Source of the DNA: Chitinophaga pinensis | GTDB lineage: Bacteria; Bacteroidota; Bacteroidia; Chitinophagales; Chitinophagaceae | Assembly: GCA_945878115.1 (NCBI GenBank) | Contig: CAMDVD010000009.1 | Coordinates: 1 to 64,000 of the forward strand | Direction of reading: 5' to 3' | DNA length: 64,000 bases | Part shown: one piece after another, positions 9,401-18,091 of the stretch | Layout of the letters: every line of letters starts with the position of its first letter | Numbering within the stretch: position 1 is the first letter of the stretch | Notes under the pieces: generated by a model | What the model saw: the letters and a program-made list of their open reading frames with translations, nothing else | Database searches by the model: none | What the model was told of the DNA's origin: nothing | Position numbers and translations under genes: made by a program

Positions 9401-12360
9401 CCATCATTTGCATTATTACAAGTAATGTTTGTAGCAGCAGCTGAGGTAATAGAAACAGCAGTGGGATTGCTAATTGTCAAAGTAGTCGTAATACTACAAC
9501 CATTTACATCTGTCGCTGATACAGTATAAGCGTTTGCAACTAAACTAGTAAAACTACCTGTTGTATTGTTACTATTTGACGGTTGCAAATTATAACTAAT
9601 AGTGCCTGTGCCACCACTTGCTAACACATTGATAGTACCATCATTTGCATTATTACAAGTAATGTTTGTAGAAGTAGCTGAGGTAATAGAAATAGGGGTT
9701 AAAGGTTGCATAATTTGAAATGGGATGCTTACGTTATTACTGGTACAACTAGCATCTGTGGCTACTAATGTATAAAGACCTGCTGTAAGACCGGTGAACG
9801 AAGTAGCTGTGGTTGGAGCACCACCATTTAACGTATAACTCATTGCTCCTGCATTGCCATTGGCTAGGTAATAAATAGACCCTGCACTTGCACCATTGCA
9901 AAGGTTATTGGTTGTGTTGTACATTATAGAAAAAGCGCCGTTAGTGGAGATGTTATTATACAATGGTGCAGAACAAGCATTGGCAGATAAAGTAGGGTGG
10001 TTGCCTTGCACACAAAGCTGCGGAAAAGGTATTGTGCCATACCACATATTACCACCCAAACACGGTCCCCAAATAGGATTTAATGTATTGCCTCCTGGAT
10101 TGCATGCTTGGTCGATATATAACAAAGGAGTTGTGGAGGTAGTGGTAAACGTTGCTCCATTTTTCATTTCTAAATAGCTATTTGCTTCTTGTATCATTTG
10201 TCCATTCACCTCTATCGTAGAGTTCCCGCAGTTAAAACTTGCATTATTCTCCACTTGTATTGAAGAAAACTTACCAATATTAATATTGTTATTGGTGTTC
10301 ACACAACTTTGTGCTTCATTATGCAAAATGTATTTTGCATAGCCATCGAGTATACCTCCGTTTTGTTTACCAATTTGAAGTTGAATATTATTGCTTGGAT
10401 TCGAGTTTATACAATGACTTATACGCCCGCTAAATTCGAGTATATTGGGTTCACATGCATTCGGACTACCCTCAACTATCGCATATGCAGTTTGAAAATT
10501 ATGAAACGAATAGGGAGTTTGCATATTGTTTATTACACTATTATTGCCTTTAAATACTACCCCTTCTATAAAAGTAGGCACTAAATTCATATCGTTATTA
10601 GTATAACCAACATTGTTGTAAATAAAAGTACAATTCTTAATGGTGCTATATTCTGAAGTATTATTAACAGGGCCTGTTTTTAGGTAAGCAAATTCACGCT
10701 GAATATCATTAACTTTAAAAGTGCAATTTTCAAAGTGGGTTCTGTAATAGCCAACTAAATCTAGCAATTTATAATTGTCGTCCCAATAATGGTTAACTGA
10801 ATTAATATCCGTAAACGGTTTATCTTCAAAATTACAATCAATATACTTTGTTTCTTCCCCGGCATTAACTCCATCACCACTTGCTGTTATTCTACAATAA
10901 ATATCGCATTCATTATAGGTTACATTCTTTGCTCTAACCAATAATCCATATTTATCGCTATCGTAAAAATGGCAGTTAGTAAAAGTAATATCTGATGCTA
11001 AATTTACTACATCATTGGATACTGGGCAACCCACATTATCTTCGAAATAGCAATCTGTAAAAACACCATTTGTACAATAATCACAAATATTAGTATTTGG
11101 AATGCATGCGGGTTCAATACCTAAGCCAGCAGAAGGAGTAGAAGCTAATGTATGTTGTGTATGTATATTGAACGCTTTACCTGAATGCGAAAAATGGCAC
11201 TGGTTTGTTGCACTTATGTCATTTCCAGCAATCCATGATAATGCTTGCCTTCCATTATATTCGAATTGGCAATTATCAATATCAATGTTGTTTGTTAAAC
11301 TGCCTTCTATTTTCATGCCATCTAACCCCATTGAGTGCACTTTACAATTTTGTATTTTGCTATCTTTACAATTGTAAAAGTAAACACCTGTATATTCATT
11401 TTGAATACCAGCATCGCCATATATTCCACCAATTAAAGCATGTTCACTATTTCCATTCACAGCTAGTTTCTCAATAGTTATATTGCTACAGTTTTGTGCC
11501 TGAAAGAAATAGCCAACAGAAGCTCTAGCATGTAATTCATAAAAAGATGACCAATAAGAACCAAAAGTTGTAGGAATTGTTGCAACAGAAATTGCAGTAC
11601 TAGACGTTGTAGTAGGGTATACTATTGGTATAGGGGTAGTCGTTAAAGGAGTTCCTAAGCTTGGGGCAAGATAAGTATTCCATAAAGCTAATGTATTCAA
11701 AGTAGTATTTACTTTCACTTGATTTGGAAATAATACCTCATAATAAGTCAGAGTTTGTCCTGGTGCAATCCAGGAACCATAGTACAAATCATTTTCATAC
11801 TTTATATGCGCTTGTTGGTTTGTGGTTGTAATAAGCATAGGGCTTAAAATTCCAGAGAAAAGCATGGCATTGCTACTCAAAGCAAATTCTGTTCCTGTAA
11901 TTAAATCTTGTCTTCCTACTATCATTGGATTACTTGCGCTAGGTGCATCAATATCTATTTTATAAGAAACACCACTAGATATGTTATCTACTACATCCAT
12001 GTTAATGCATTTTGCTATTACTTGAAATTCCTCTGTCCAATTCTTAGAAGCATTCAATGTACTTTCCGTAAAGGTCATTGTGTGATTCCCGTTTGTAAAT
12101 GTAGGCATTATAAAACCTGCTACATTTGAATAGATTGCAGGGATACTATTAGGAGCAGTAAAATATAAAGTACCTCCTCCAGTTTTGGTAAGGGTAATGC
12201 TTCTACTTAATGCTAAAACTGGAATGAAAGGTACAATAAAAAATAGGACAAGGCATTTTAAAATACGGTATTTCGCTCTTTCTACATAATGAGGATAAAG
12301 TTTTATTACTTCAATAAAAGAAGTAAAATGAAAGAAGTTTGAAGCGAGTAAATTTTTCAT
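6406..12360 (-). CDS. Giant beta-helix / SprB-repeat surface protein with T9SS type A signal
   Basis: About 1984 aa from the ATG at 12360. The track start (12447) adds 29 residues with no signal-like features. A hydrophobic export segment (LVLFFIVPFIPVLAL) lies unusually late, about residue 35. Two right-handed beta-helix stretches (NCKDSKIQNCKVHSMGLDGMKIEG; later SNISLMNNPITLAS) flank SprB-type repeats at about 815-1050 (GTISYNLQPSNSNNTTGSF … VSATDVNGCS). SprB repeats are known from Flavobacterium gliding adhesins. The C-terminus has a type A sorting domain (KFEIYPNPASTVLKI … TGKITIE). Likely roles are adhesion or polysaccharide binding at the cell surface; enzyme activity cannot be shown. 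It is coupled by a 4-nt overlap to the next cargo gene. Confidence 0.75.
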   Translation of the reverse strand: MKNLLASNFFHFTSFIEVIKLYPHYVERAKYRILKCLVLFFIVPFIPVLALSRSITLTKTGGGTLYFTAPNSIPAIYSNVAGFIMPTFTNGNHTMTFTESTLNASKNWTEEFQVIAKCINMDVVDNISSGVSYKIDIDAPSASNPMIVGRQDLITGTEFALSSNAMLFSGILSPMLITTTNQQAHIKYENDLYYGSWIAPGQTLTYYEVLFPNQVKVNTTLNTLALWNTYLAPSLGTPLTTTPIPIVYPTTTSSTAISVATIPTTFGSYWSSFYELHARASVGYFFQAQNCSNITIEKLAVNGNSEHALIGGIYGDAGIQNEYTGVYFYNCKDSKIQNCKVHSMGLDGMKIEGSLTNNIDIDNCQFEYNGRQALSWIAGNDISATNQCHFSHSGKAFNIHTQHTLASTPSAGLGIEPACIPNTNICDYCTNGVFTDCYFEDNVGCPVSNDVVNLASDITFTNCHFYDSDKYGLLVRAKNVTYNECDIYCRITASGDGVNAGEETKYIDCNFEDKPFTDINSVNHYWDDNYKLLDLVGYYRTHFENCTFKVNDIQREFAYLKTGPVNNTSEYSTIKNCTFIYNNVGYTNNDMNLVPTFIEGVVFKGNNSVINNMQTPYSFHNFQTAYAIVEGSPNACEPNILEFSGRISHCINSNPSNNIQLQIGKQNGGILDGYAKYILHNEAQSCVNTNNNINIGKFSSIQVENNASFNCGNSTIEVNGQMIQEANSYLEMKNGATFTTTSTTPLLYIDQACNPGGNTLNPIWGPCLGGNMWYGTIPFPQLCVQGNHPTLSANACSAPLYNNISTNGAFSIMYNTTNNLCNGASAGSIYYLANGNAGAMSYTLNGGAPTTATSFTGLTAGLYTLVATDASCTSNNVSIPFQIMQPLTPISITSATSTNITCNNANDGTINVLASGGTGTISYNLQPSNSNNTTGSFTSLVANAYTVSATDVNGCSITTTLTISNPTAVSITSAAATNITCNNANDGSINVLASGGTGAISYNLQPTNANNTTGNFNGLTANTYTITATDANGCSITTSIILINPNPDYCCNTDFGSASNKLFFDNTTASNFSTNLNFTNSSIFINGIYTIDQNMNFSGCTFFFTANAKITVNTGYTLTIDDCTLKAGCSNMWDGIYASDPSSQIVITNSTIQDMENGVVSSNDAKLNIVENIFIDNYVGMQIVNSPIGYNFLNGECMIRKNTFTSSGLSLLPPHNINQFKGEIGISIQKCQEVEVGYIDAIAPNPSEMNTFNNLYTGIYSVPAKATLAQNLKFNNNTFSEIKDDTYTGLYIENQKLLNAYSSLAVGRRGAGIYFQNYDVLALGLPLNLHHATIIHLDNGGEFNGCDKAIIGHSISAEINGVHVNNTMLGLMFTDATNQQYRIYNNALHETLLGIQCIGDIGNSSLSNNEILTESGPILTGYNNFAFPVGIDIKNGNNFSVSNISLMNNPITLASICGVGINLSNTGKNLLAYNNTIDLTSTTSASAYANYTAAGINLSNCKGSNLERNTITGNTSLLLNANQTKGIQMNTSKECRFTCNATNKMPIGWNVISNCYTPPDHVQGNSFDAHYIGMLYRHLGSEGTLGNIGDNQNDNNNSFHGTSYMSDQNYNGYTDKIYRMSGCIGTALGDNIFTNSSTLNSYCSISNCSPLFDAITYACNIQANPSADIYSCPIIQIIEDGGADDESINENSAILVAQNNITYPEFQEIAKWFDERNVYEGLDKDSIIRNSNIIFNNFYYDQQQKSTDDILTTNRNLSSFIDSTLATDSTQITQRILNTQTSNNTISTTRIYEENERDVNGYYLRWITKGIDDLSNTEKGDITTLALSCPYVNGTAVYKARMINASMNPLVDYNDLLLCNAAGVYKNTTGTGLFDEENSWLNSISNSTINNVVDKVMNQTIQENKFEIYPNPASTVLKIAYQLNEYENGELILFDIIGKEQLRISLSNKSNNVIVNIQNLFKGIYTYKYVINNISKSTGKITIE
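9229..9702 (-). repeat. 237-bp in-frame tandem duplication inside the giant gene
   Basis: Two adjacent near-identical copies with a period of 237 bp (79 codons), for example TTGCAAATTATAACTAATAG at 9346 and again at 9583. They encode two SprB-type modules, both containing TNITCNNANDG and SYNLQP. The limits are approximate. A third, more diverged module lies just N-terminal. Confidence 0.75.
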
Positions 12361-12696
12361 GAAATATGAGTTTAAAAGTATCGAATAAAAATTTGAGACA
12401 TCTGTTGATGCTGGCACCAAAATTCTATATTCGCTATTGCCACTCACCTACAACATAAAATCAAATTCATATATCATTATCCCATCACTCAATCCTCTAT
12501 AAATGTAACACACCTTTACTAGCAAACAAACTTTTTTACAAATTCCTTTTTGAAATTCAGGAAATCATCTTTTTGCCACTTATCAATTCTATATTTATTT
12601 GTCAGTATTTCGCGTTAGGGATAGAACGGAAATCCTTTTTTTTTCTTCAAAAAAAAGATTGGAGTGATAGCCCGACCCGAAGGGGAACGCTCTGAA

Positions 12697-13039
<343 letters not shown>

Positions 13040-13041
<2 letters not shown>

Positions 13042-13825
13042 AAAAAAGAATTTCCTTCAGTACAATATAAATCCCCATGCACAACAGGAACCAACCAAAG
13101 GCAGGTTTTAATTTTGCGCCATCAATTTTGGTACTTAAATAAGTGCCAATCCACATACCCAAAATGGCTATTGCAGTGATAGTACCTAAAAATAAATAAT
13201 TGATGTGGACGCCATTGATAATATCGCCTGTAAATCCAATGATGGAATTGATAAAAATGATCAGTAGGGATGTGCCAATGGCTTTCTTCATGGGCAGTCC
13301 AGCAAATAAAACGAGAGCAGGAATAATCAAAAATCCACCACCTGCACCAAGAAATCCAGACACACAACCAACATAAATTCCCATGAAAAAAAGGCGTCTG
13401 TATTGTTGCTGATTAGCACTAAGAATTGGCTTCGTTTTTCGTATCATGGAAATGGATGCTGCCATCATGAGTATGGCAAAAATGACCATAAACAAAATAT
13501 TCGAGCTGACGGAAAAAGTACCGAGGTTGCAAATATGTTTGGGAATAATAGGTACTACAAATTTGCGAATGATGAGTAAGGAAACAACAGAAGGTATGGC
13601 AAAGTAAATAGCAGATTTAAATTCGAGATTACCTAATTTGTAATGTTTCAAACTGCCTATACATGCGGTAATGCCAACGATGCATAAAGAATAAGAACTT
13701 GCTAATTGTGGTTCGATTTGAAATAAATAGACCAAGATGGGAACACTCAAAATAGAGCCTCCGCCACCAATTAATCCTAAAGAAATGCCGATGAGTATGG
13801 ATGAAAAATAGCCGATGATTTCCAT
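13040..13825 (-). CDS. TauE/SafE family membrane permease
   Basis: A 261-aa inner-membrane protein of the TauE/SafE family (PF01925), members of which export sulfite or sulfonate-type anions or other small organic acids. Two homologous halves carry the family's glycine-rich signatures, GLIGGGGSILSVPILVYLF near the N-terminus and GFLGAGGGFLIIPALVLF at about residue 155, among seven to eight hydrophobic segments. The length is typical. It has no co-directional close neighbour, so the substrate cannot be inferred. It is separated from the arsenic genes by the Omp28-like gene and a terminator, so a link to arsenic is not supported. The gene ends within the A/T-rich tail of the heptamer array. Confidence 0.85.
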
Positions 13826-13903
13826 GGGTTAAATGTAAGCTTGTATTCTATATTTTTTCTTTCTTTTTGAAATAGAACTTACATATCGTTTTAAAAATAG
13901 ACA

Positions 13904-13947
13904 TAAAAAAATCCACACATCTATGCAACAAGCATTTATGTGTGGAT
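13904..13947 (-). terminator. Rho-independent terminator after the Omp28-like gene
   Basis: The stem ATCCACACAT (13911-13920) / ATGTGTGGAT (13938-13947) is a perfect 10-bp inverted repeat, followed on the minus strand by a run of T. It lies about 75 nt beyond the stop of the 14021-16027 gene. Confidence 0.8.
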
Positions 13948-14020
13948 GAGGAATTTTAATAATGAATACTAACGCATTCCTTTATTATTTTTAATATCTA
14001 ACAATTGGCAAGCAGATGTA

Positions 14021-16027
14021 TTACTTCTTCGTTATTTGTAGAGTATAAACTTTTTTAGCGATTAAAGCACTTACATAATAATTGCCAATAGCAAGTCCTT
14101 TCAAGGAAACTGGAATGGTATTACTTCCGTTGGTTAAATGTTGTTTGCTCTGCATAATTGTTTTTCCATTGATGTCGCAAATGCTGATGATAGCATCTTC
14201 TGCATTTTGTAAATTAATCAGCAAAGTAGTCATGTCCTCTGAAGGGTTTGGATAAATGGATAGAATGTTTGGTGAAGAAGCTTCATCTTCAAGACCCAAT
14301 ACAAATCCATTCGCAACCGCTTGATCAATTGTAGAGGATGAGGCATTTTCAATTTTACCATCAGGCGCAATAATCATTCCAATGATATGCATTCTGTTTT
14401 TGTTCCAAGTAGAAACATTGAAATAGAAATTATGTGCATAGCTACTACCAGTTGTTACAGATGCTGGATAAGCATTTGGTATACCAAAGAAATTTGGAGA
14501 AATTGCACGAGCTACGTGGTCGTAAGTCATTAATGCAGCAGGCACTGAACCTGGTAAAGATTCAAATCCGCCCATTACACCATTACCACCTCCAGCATAA
14601 GCATTGGCTTGGTTGTAACCAGAGCCTGTACCTTTCACGCTATCTTCTATCAATACACAAAGAACTCTGTAATTGCCACTGGCATTGGCTTTGAAGGTAG
14701 TGGTTAAGGATACATCTAATTGCCCATTTCCTGAATTGTAGTTCGCACCATTTTTGATTTTTGCCACCGGTGTTAGAATAACTCTGGTCAAAAAATCTGT
14801 TTCAAAAGCAGAAGGATCTATTTTAGGTAATCGATCTGTAAGTCCGCTTGGGTAGCCTGTAATTTTTGTACCAATACCAGAATCATAAGATGGTACTGTC
14901 ATTGGGTCGCCATTATGAACGGCAATTCCTTGAAAAAACCCATTGTACTTCGCATCCATATTTCGTAATGCTACAGCACCACGAGGACACCATTGACACC
15001 ATGTTCCAGTTGCTTCTTCACCAATAACTAATTTATCAGAACCAGCTACAATTGGTGTAAAGGTGATGGTCTTGCTATCATCATTTGCATCGCCATCTGT
15101 TAAAGATCCATTTACATTTTTGATACTTGCTGTAAAGGTATTTAAGCCAGCAATTAAAGTAACTGGTGATGTTAAATTCAAAGCGTAAGAAGCTCCAGAA
15201 ACAATATTGACACCCGTTACACTTTGATTTGTCAAGGTGCCATTTGCATTCAATGAAATATCAAAACTAGTAATTGTATTTACACCAAGATTTCGAATGG
15301 TGATAGATGGAGTTCTGTTCTGTGTTACAATTCCGTTGTCAATACCAACTATTGCCATGGCGCCATTGGTTGCAGGTAATGTGTAAGCAGTGTAATCAAA
15401 ACTAACATCATCAATCCAAAATGAATTGGTATTATCAGAAGCAAAATAATCTATAGAAGCGATTTGAAAAGTAGAGTTTTGAAATTTCCCTTGAGACACA
15501 CCAGCGATAAATAATTCCCAATCATTGGTGTTGAGGTTTGCTTGTAATTTAAATTCAAACCAAGTATTTTGTGGGTAAGTAGCAGAAAGTGTTGGCTTAG
15601 TTGCATCATCAATTTGTAATGTGCCATTGGTTCCAAATGTATAATTCATGGCGTAAGTGCCACCATTTGTATTGGTACCTTGAAAATTAAAATATGCTTT
15701 TTTACCAGTTCCAACTTTCATCCAATGGGTATACACAAATGTACCTTTATTGTGCGGACCGCTTAATGGTAAAATAATATCCGAAGGACCACCCGTTGTA
15801 GCCGTAGATGTAAAATATAAAGAGTTGGTTCCACTATGTGCATCAGAATTCGAAACATTTAAATCATCGCCACCGCCTTGTGTTCCGCTCCAGGTAGTCC
15901 ATGTAGGGGATTGCGGACCTAATGGGGAACCAACAGTATAGGTGTCGAAATTGTCAGAAAAATTTACTTGTGCTAGCCCAATCACAGAGCAACAAAGTAG
16001 GAAAGAAGAAAGTAAAAAATGTTTCAT
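14021..16027 (-). CDS. Omp28-related, thioredoxin-like T9SS cargo protein
   Basis: About 668 aa from the ATG at 16027, where a clean signal peptide begins (MKHFLLSSFLLCCSVIGLAQ); the track start adds 11 residues of spurious sequence. The N-terminal third looks like a concanavalin-type beta-sandwich (DNFDTYTVGSPLG … WIDDVSFDY). A CARDB-like segment follows. At about residue 340 comes an Omp28 domain with a thioredoxin-like EEATGTWCQWCPRG motif (CxxC). The type A sorting domain is at the C-terminus (LSIYPNPSEDMTTLLI … YTLQITKK). It is probably a surface protein with a redox-capable CxxC pair; its target is unknown. It lies downstream of arsC, separated by a small hairpin. Confidence 0.78.
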   Translation of the reverse strand: MKHFLLSSFLLCCSVIGLAQVNFSDNFDTYTVGSPLGPQSPTWTTWSGTQGGGDDLNVSNSDAHSGTNSLYFTSTATTGGPSDIILPLSGPHNKGTFVYTHWMKVGTGKKAYFNFQGTNTNGGTYAMNYTFGTNGTLQIDDATKPTLSATYPQNTWFEFKLQANLNTNDWELFIAGVSQGKFQNSTFQIASIDYFASDNTNSFWIDDVSFDYTAYTLPATNGAMAIVGIDNGIVTQNRTPSITIRNLGVNTITSFDISLNANGTLTNQSVTGVNIVSGASYALNLTSPVTLIAGLNTFTASIKNVNGSLTDGDANDDSKTITFTPIVAGSDKLVIGEEATGTWCQWCPRGAVALRNMDAKYNGFFQGIAVHNGDPMTVPSYDSGIGTKITGYPSGLTDRLPKIDPSAFETDFLTRVILTPVAKIKNGANYNSGNGQLDVSLTTTFKANASGNYRVLCVLIEDSVKGTGSGYNQANAYAGGGNGVMGGFESLPGSVPAALMTYDHVARAISPNFFGIPNAYPASVTTGSSYAHNFYFNVSTWNKNRMHIIGMIIAPDGKIENASSSTIDQAVANGFVLGLEDEASSPNILSIYPNPSEDMTTLLINLQNAEDAIISICDINGKTIMQSKQHLTNGSNTIPVSLKGLAIGNYYVSALIAKKVYTLQITKK

Positions 16028-16066
16028 AGGTTTTAAAATTTGGATAAAGATAAATTCCAAATCCCA

Positions 16067-16099
16067 AAATCCGAAATTCGAATTTCGAAATTCGGATTT
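16067..16099. repeat. Hairpin between arsC and the Omp28-like gene
   Basis: AAATCCGAA (16067-16075) pairs with TTCGGATTT (16091-16099), with an A/T-rich palindromic loop. The flank ATTCCAAATCCC is the reverse complement of the GGGATTTGGAAT-type tails beside the heptamer arrays. It may act as a weak terminator or be a repeat remnant. Confidence 0.5.
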
Positions 16100-16110
16100 C
16101 TAAACAAGAA

Positions 16111-16539
16111 TTAACTCATTCGCTGAATGAAATCCAATACGGCTGCTTTGATTTTATCTCTCACTTCACGGGTGGCAATTAATTTTTCTTCATGCGTGCC
16201 AGTTAGTGAAGATGGATCGGTGAAGCTCCAATTTATTTTTTGATGAACCCCAGGAAAGATAGGGCATCTTGCGGCATTTGCTTCATCACAAACTGTAATG
16301 ATGTATTGATAAAGTCTTCCTTGTTTGAAGAATTCAAAAACATCTTTTGTTTTGTTGTTTGAAATATCAATGCCATCTTCCAGCATCACTTCTACAACGA
16401 GGGGATTGAGTTTTCCGGCTTCCAATCCTGCGCTTTCTACATCGAATTTATCGCCAGCAAATTTTTGTAAATAAGCTTCCGCCATTTGGCTACGTGCAGA
16501 GTTGTGGATACACAGAAATAAAATTTTCGTCTTTGTCAT
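16111..16539 (-). CDS. arsC: Arsenate reductase, low-MW phosphatase/thioredoxin-linked type
   Basis: Cytoplasmic reductase converting arsenate to arsenite. About 142 aa from the ATG at 16539 (MTKTKILFLC); the track start 19 codons earlier overlaps another small ORF and disrupts the family N-terminus. The phosphatase P-loop CX5R is Cys10-IHNSA-Arg16. Two more cysteines, Cys84 and Cys92 (TVCDEANAARCP), match the redox relay of thioredoxin-coupled ArsC, and the Asp of FTDPSS matches the general acid. It lies in a co-directional set with arsR, DUF6428 and a small membrane ORF. No ArsB/Acr3 arsenite pump is present nearby, which is unusual for an ars operon. Confidence 0.9.
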   Translation of the reverse strand: MTKTKILFLCIHNSARSQMAEAYLQKFAGDKFDVESAGLEAGKLNPLVVEVMLEDGIDISNNKTKDVFEFFKQGRLYQYIITVCDEANAARCPIFPGVHQKINWSFTDPSSLTGTHEEKLIATREVRDKIKAAVLDFIQRMS

Positions 16540-16549
16540 AGAAATAAAT

Positions 16550-16675
16550 TTAAACAAATAGCCAAACGATATTGATGATACAAAATTTCGGATCAAAGCC
16601 GTAAATGAGTTGTAAAATCGTTATGCTAGTTAAAATGATAATCGGTTTTTTATATTTAATAAGTAGTTCTTTCAT
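16550..16675 (-). CDS. Small membrane protein in the ars gene set (not in ORF track)
   Basis: A 41-codon frame starting ATG at 16675, reading MKELLIKYKKPIIILTSITI … DPKFCIINIVWLFV. It fills the gap between the DUF6428 stop (3 nt away) and the arsC ATG (10 nt away) almost perfectly, which argues for a real gene. It has a basic N-terminus, one clear transmembrane helix and a second hydrophobic stretch with one Cys. Function is unknown. A remnant of a larger transporter is the alternative. Confidence 0.5.
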   Translation of the reverse strand: MKELLIKYKKPIIILTSITILQLIYGFDPKFCIINIVWLFV

Positions 16676-16678
16676 AGT

Positions 16679-17191
16679 TTAACAACAGCCTCCTCCAGGT
16701 GTGCAGCAAGCATTTTTTTCAGTTTGTAATGAGGTTAATTCTAATTTTTCTTTTGATACAGGAATTCCACAATGGTCCTTTGCTAAGCAATCTGTTTCTT
16801 TTGTGGTTAGCACAAAGTTTTCGCCTTTCATCTCTACACCATATCTACCAATGGTTTGCCAAGTTTGATGATTATCTACACTAGGCGTAGAAAAAGTAGA
16901 TTGAAATTCAATTTCAACTTCTAGGTCTTCTTGTTCAAAAAGATTTTCGGAAAGGCTAATAATTTTTTGCAGTTTGTTTGGCTCTAGTCTATGGTTGAAA
17001 TCTTCTGCCACCCAAACTTGGAAGCTGATGGTTTTGTCGGTACGCACTGTTCCTCCGCAGTCAATAAAATGTTTGGTCGTTAAACCAACTTCAGTAATGT
17101 GAAAATGTCTCGGAATAAAAACGCCATTTGGTTGAATGAAGTTTAGTTGAGAAAGATGATCTAAGTGATTTCTAAATTGGGATAGTTTCAT
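16679..17191 (-). CDS. DUF6428 family protein of ars operons
   Basis: A 170-aa cytoplasmic protein. The N-terminus (LSQFRNHLDHLSQLNFIQPNG … FHITEVGLTTKHFIDCGG) matches my memory of DUF6428, a family found beside arsR and arsC in Bacteroidota. The role is not established. The C-terminus is striking: KNACCTPGGGCC, two Cys pairs around a glycine hinge, suitable for binding arsenite or a soft metal. With arsR ending KNKCC, both proteins carry terminal Cys pairs. A 238-bp gap holding a structured repeat separates it from arsR, so it may depend on read-through past that element. Confidence 0.72.
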   Translation of the reverse strand: MKLSQFRNHLDHLSQLNFIQPNGVFIPRHFHITEVGLTTKHFIDCGGTVRTDKTISFQVWVAEDFNHRLEPNKLQKIISLSENLFEQEDLEVEIEFQSTFSTPSVDNHQTWQTIGRYGVEMKGENFVLTTKETDCLAKDHCGIPVSKEKLELTSLQTEKNACCTPGGGCC

Positions 17192-17245
17192 TGGATTTAT
17201 TTTTAATTTTTAAGCGTAATACTAAATTTTATATGAAAATTATTT

Positions 17246-17417
17246 GGGCGGCAGATACGTCCTGACGATAAATGTCAGGATCCGTTTCCGCTCAAAGCAG
17301 CGGAATGGAGACTTTTCACTTCAATCTTTTTGCTTCAAAACAAGCAAAAAGGATTTTCGTTACAATCGTTGCCGCAATACATCTGCAATTAAATATAATT
17401 TTGCTCATGACATTTTT
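17246..17417 (-). repeat. Structured dispersed element, copy A
   Basis: Read on the minus strand: an AAAAATGTCATGAG leader, then GATGTATTGCGGCAACGATTG, hairpin P1 (CTTTTTGCTT/AAGCAAAAAG), P2 (CCGCT/AGCGG), P3 (TCCTGAC/GTCAGGA) and a closing GCCGCC that pairs with the initial GCGGC. Homologues are copies B (34666), C (43984) and D (51531). It lies between arsR and DUF6428, co-oriented with them. Confidence 0.8.
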
Positions 17418-17429
17418 GTGTATACATTT

Positions 17430-17762
17430 TTAGCAGCATTTGTTTTTTTTGATCTCTAGTTTGGTAGACATATTTGTAAAATATTTTTGCAGTAGTGCAA
17501 TTGTTTTTTCATCGATGCAGTAATTAATAGCATTTCCTTCAATACTACCTTTTATCAGTCCTGCATTTTTCAATTCTTTCAGGTGTTGCGATACTGTAGG
17601 TTGTGCAAGTGATAATTCATTGACGATATCACCACAAATGCAATCTTTGATTTTTATTAAATATTCAATAATAGCTATACGTGCTGGATGACCTAATGCC
17701 TTCGTCAATGTTGCGATGGCATTTTGTTTATCTGTAAAATTTTCAGTCTTCGTTGCGCCCAT
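17430..17762 (-). CDS. arsR: ArsR/SmtB family repressor
   Basis: Winged-helix metalloregulator of about 110 aa from the ATG at 17762; the track start is a TTG seven codons earlier. The N-terminus reads TLTKALGHPARIAIIEYL. It has the ArsR-type Cys pair in DCICGDIV at the start of the metal-binding helix and the recognition helix QPTVSQHLKELKNAGLI. The C-terminus is KNKCC, an extra Cys pair. It should repress its own operon until arsenite or antimonite binds. A -7-like TAATATTGC lies 17 nt before the ATG. It is first in the minus-strand set arsR, DUF6428, small ORF, arsC. Confidence 0.88.
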   Translation of the reverse strand: MGATKTENFTDKQNAIATLTKALGHPARIAIIEYLIKIKDCICGDIVNELSLAQPTVSQHLKELKNAGLIKGSIEGNAINYCIDEKTIALLQKYFTNMSTKLEIKKNKCC

Positions 17763-17825
17763 TTGTCTATTTTTATATTGCAATATTACGATAAAGAATT
17801 TTTAATTTCCAAATAATTTTTAAAT

Positions 17826-18002
17826 CGGCGTAAGGGGTAAGGCGTAAGGCATAAGTCGTAAGGGATAAGTCGTAAGACTTAAGGGGCAAGGGGTAAGGCG
17901 TATGGCGTAAGTTATAAGGCATAAGACGTTAGGGTAAGTAGTTGGTATTAATTATTGTATTTTCTTTTTTGGAATTTGGGATTTAAATTATTGGGATTTA
18001 AA
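17826..18002 (+). repeat. Heptanucleotide (TAAGNNN) array plus tail
   Basis: Consecutive 7-mers TAAGGCG, TAAGGCA, TAAGTCG, TAAGGGA, TAAGTCG and so on to about 17945, then TTTGGAATTTGGGATTTAAA to about 18002. It occupies most of the intergenic space between divergent arsR and the GEVED gene. Confidence 0.8.
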
Positions 18003-18064
18003 GAATGGGATCTTAAAATTAACGACATATATTTTTATTTCGTCTTAATCCAAAGTTTAATTAA

Positions 18065-18073
18065 TATATTTAC
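18065..18073 (+). promoter_or_regulatory. Candidate -7 box (TATATTTAC)
   Basis: TATATTTAC lies 18 nt before the ATG at 18092. The same TAYATTTAC string sits about 17-21 nt before the genes at 48709, 54651 and 63846, suggesting a variant of the TAnnTTTG element. Confidence 0.45.
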
Positions 18074-18091
18074 TAACCTAAAAATTGAATT

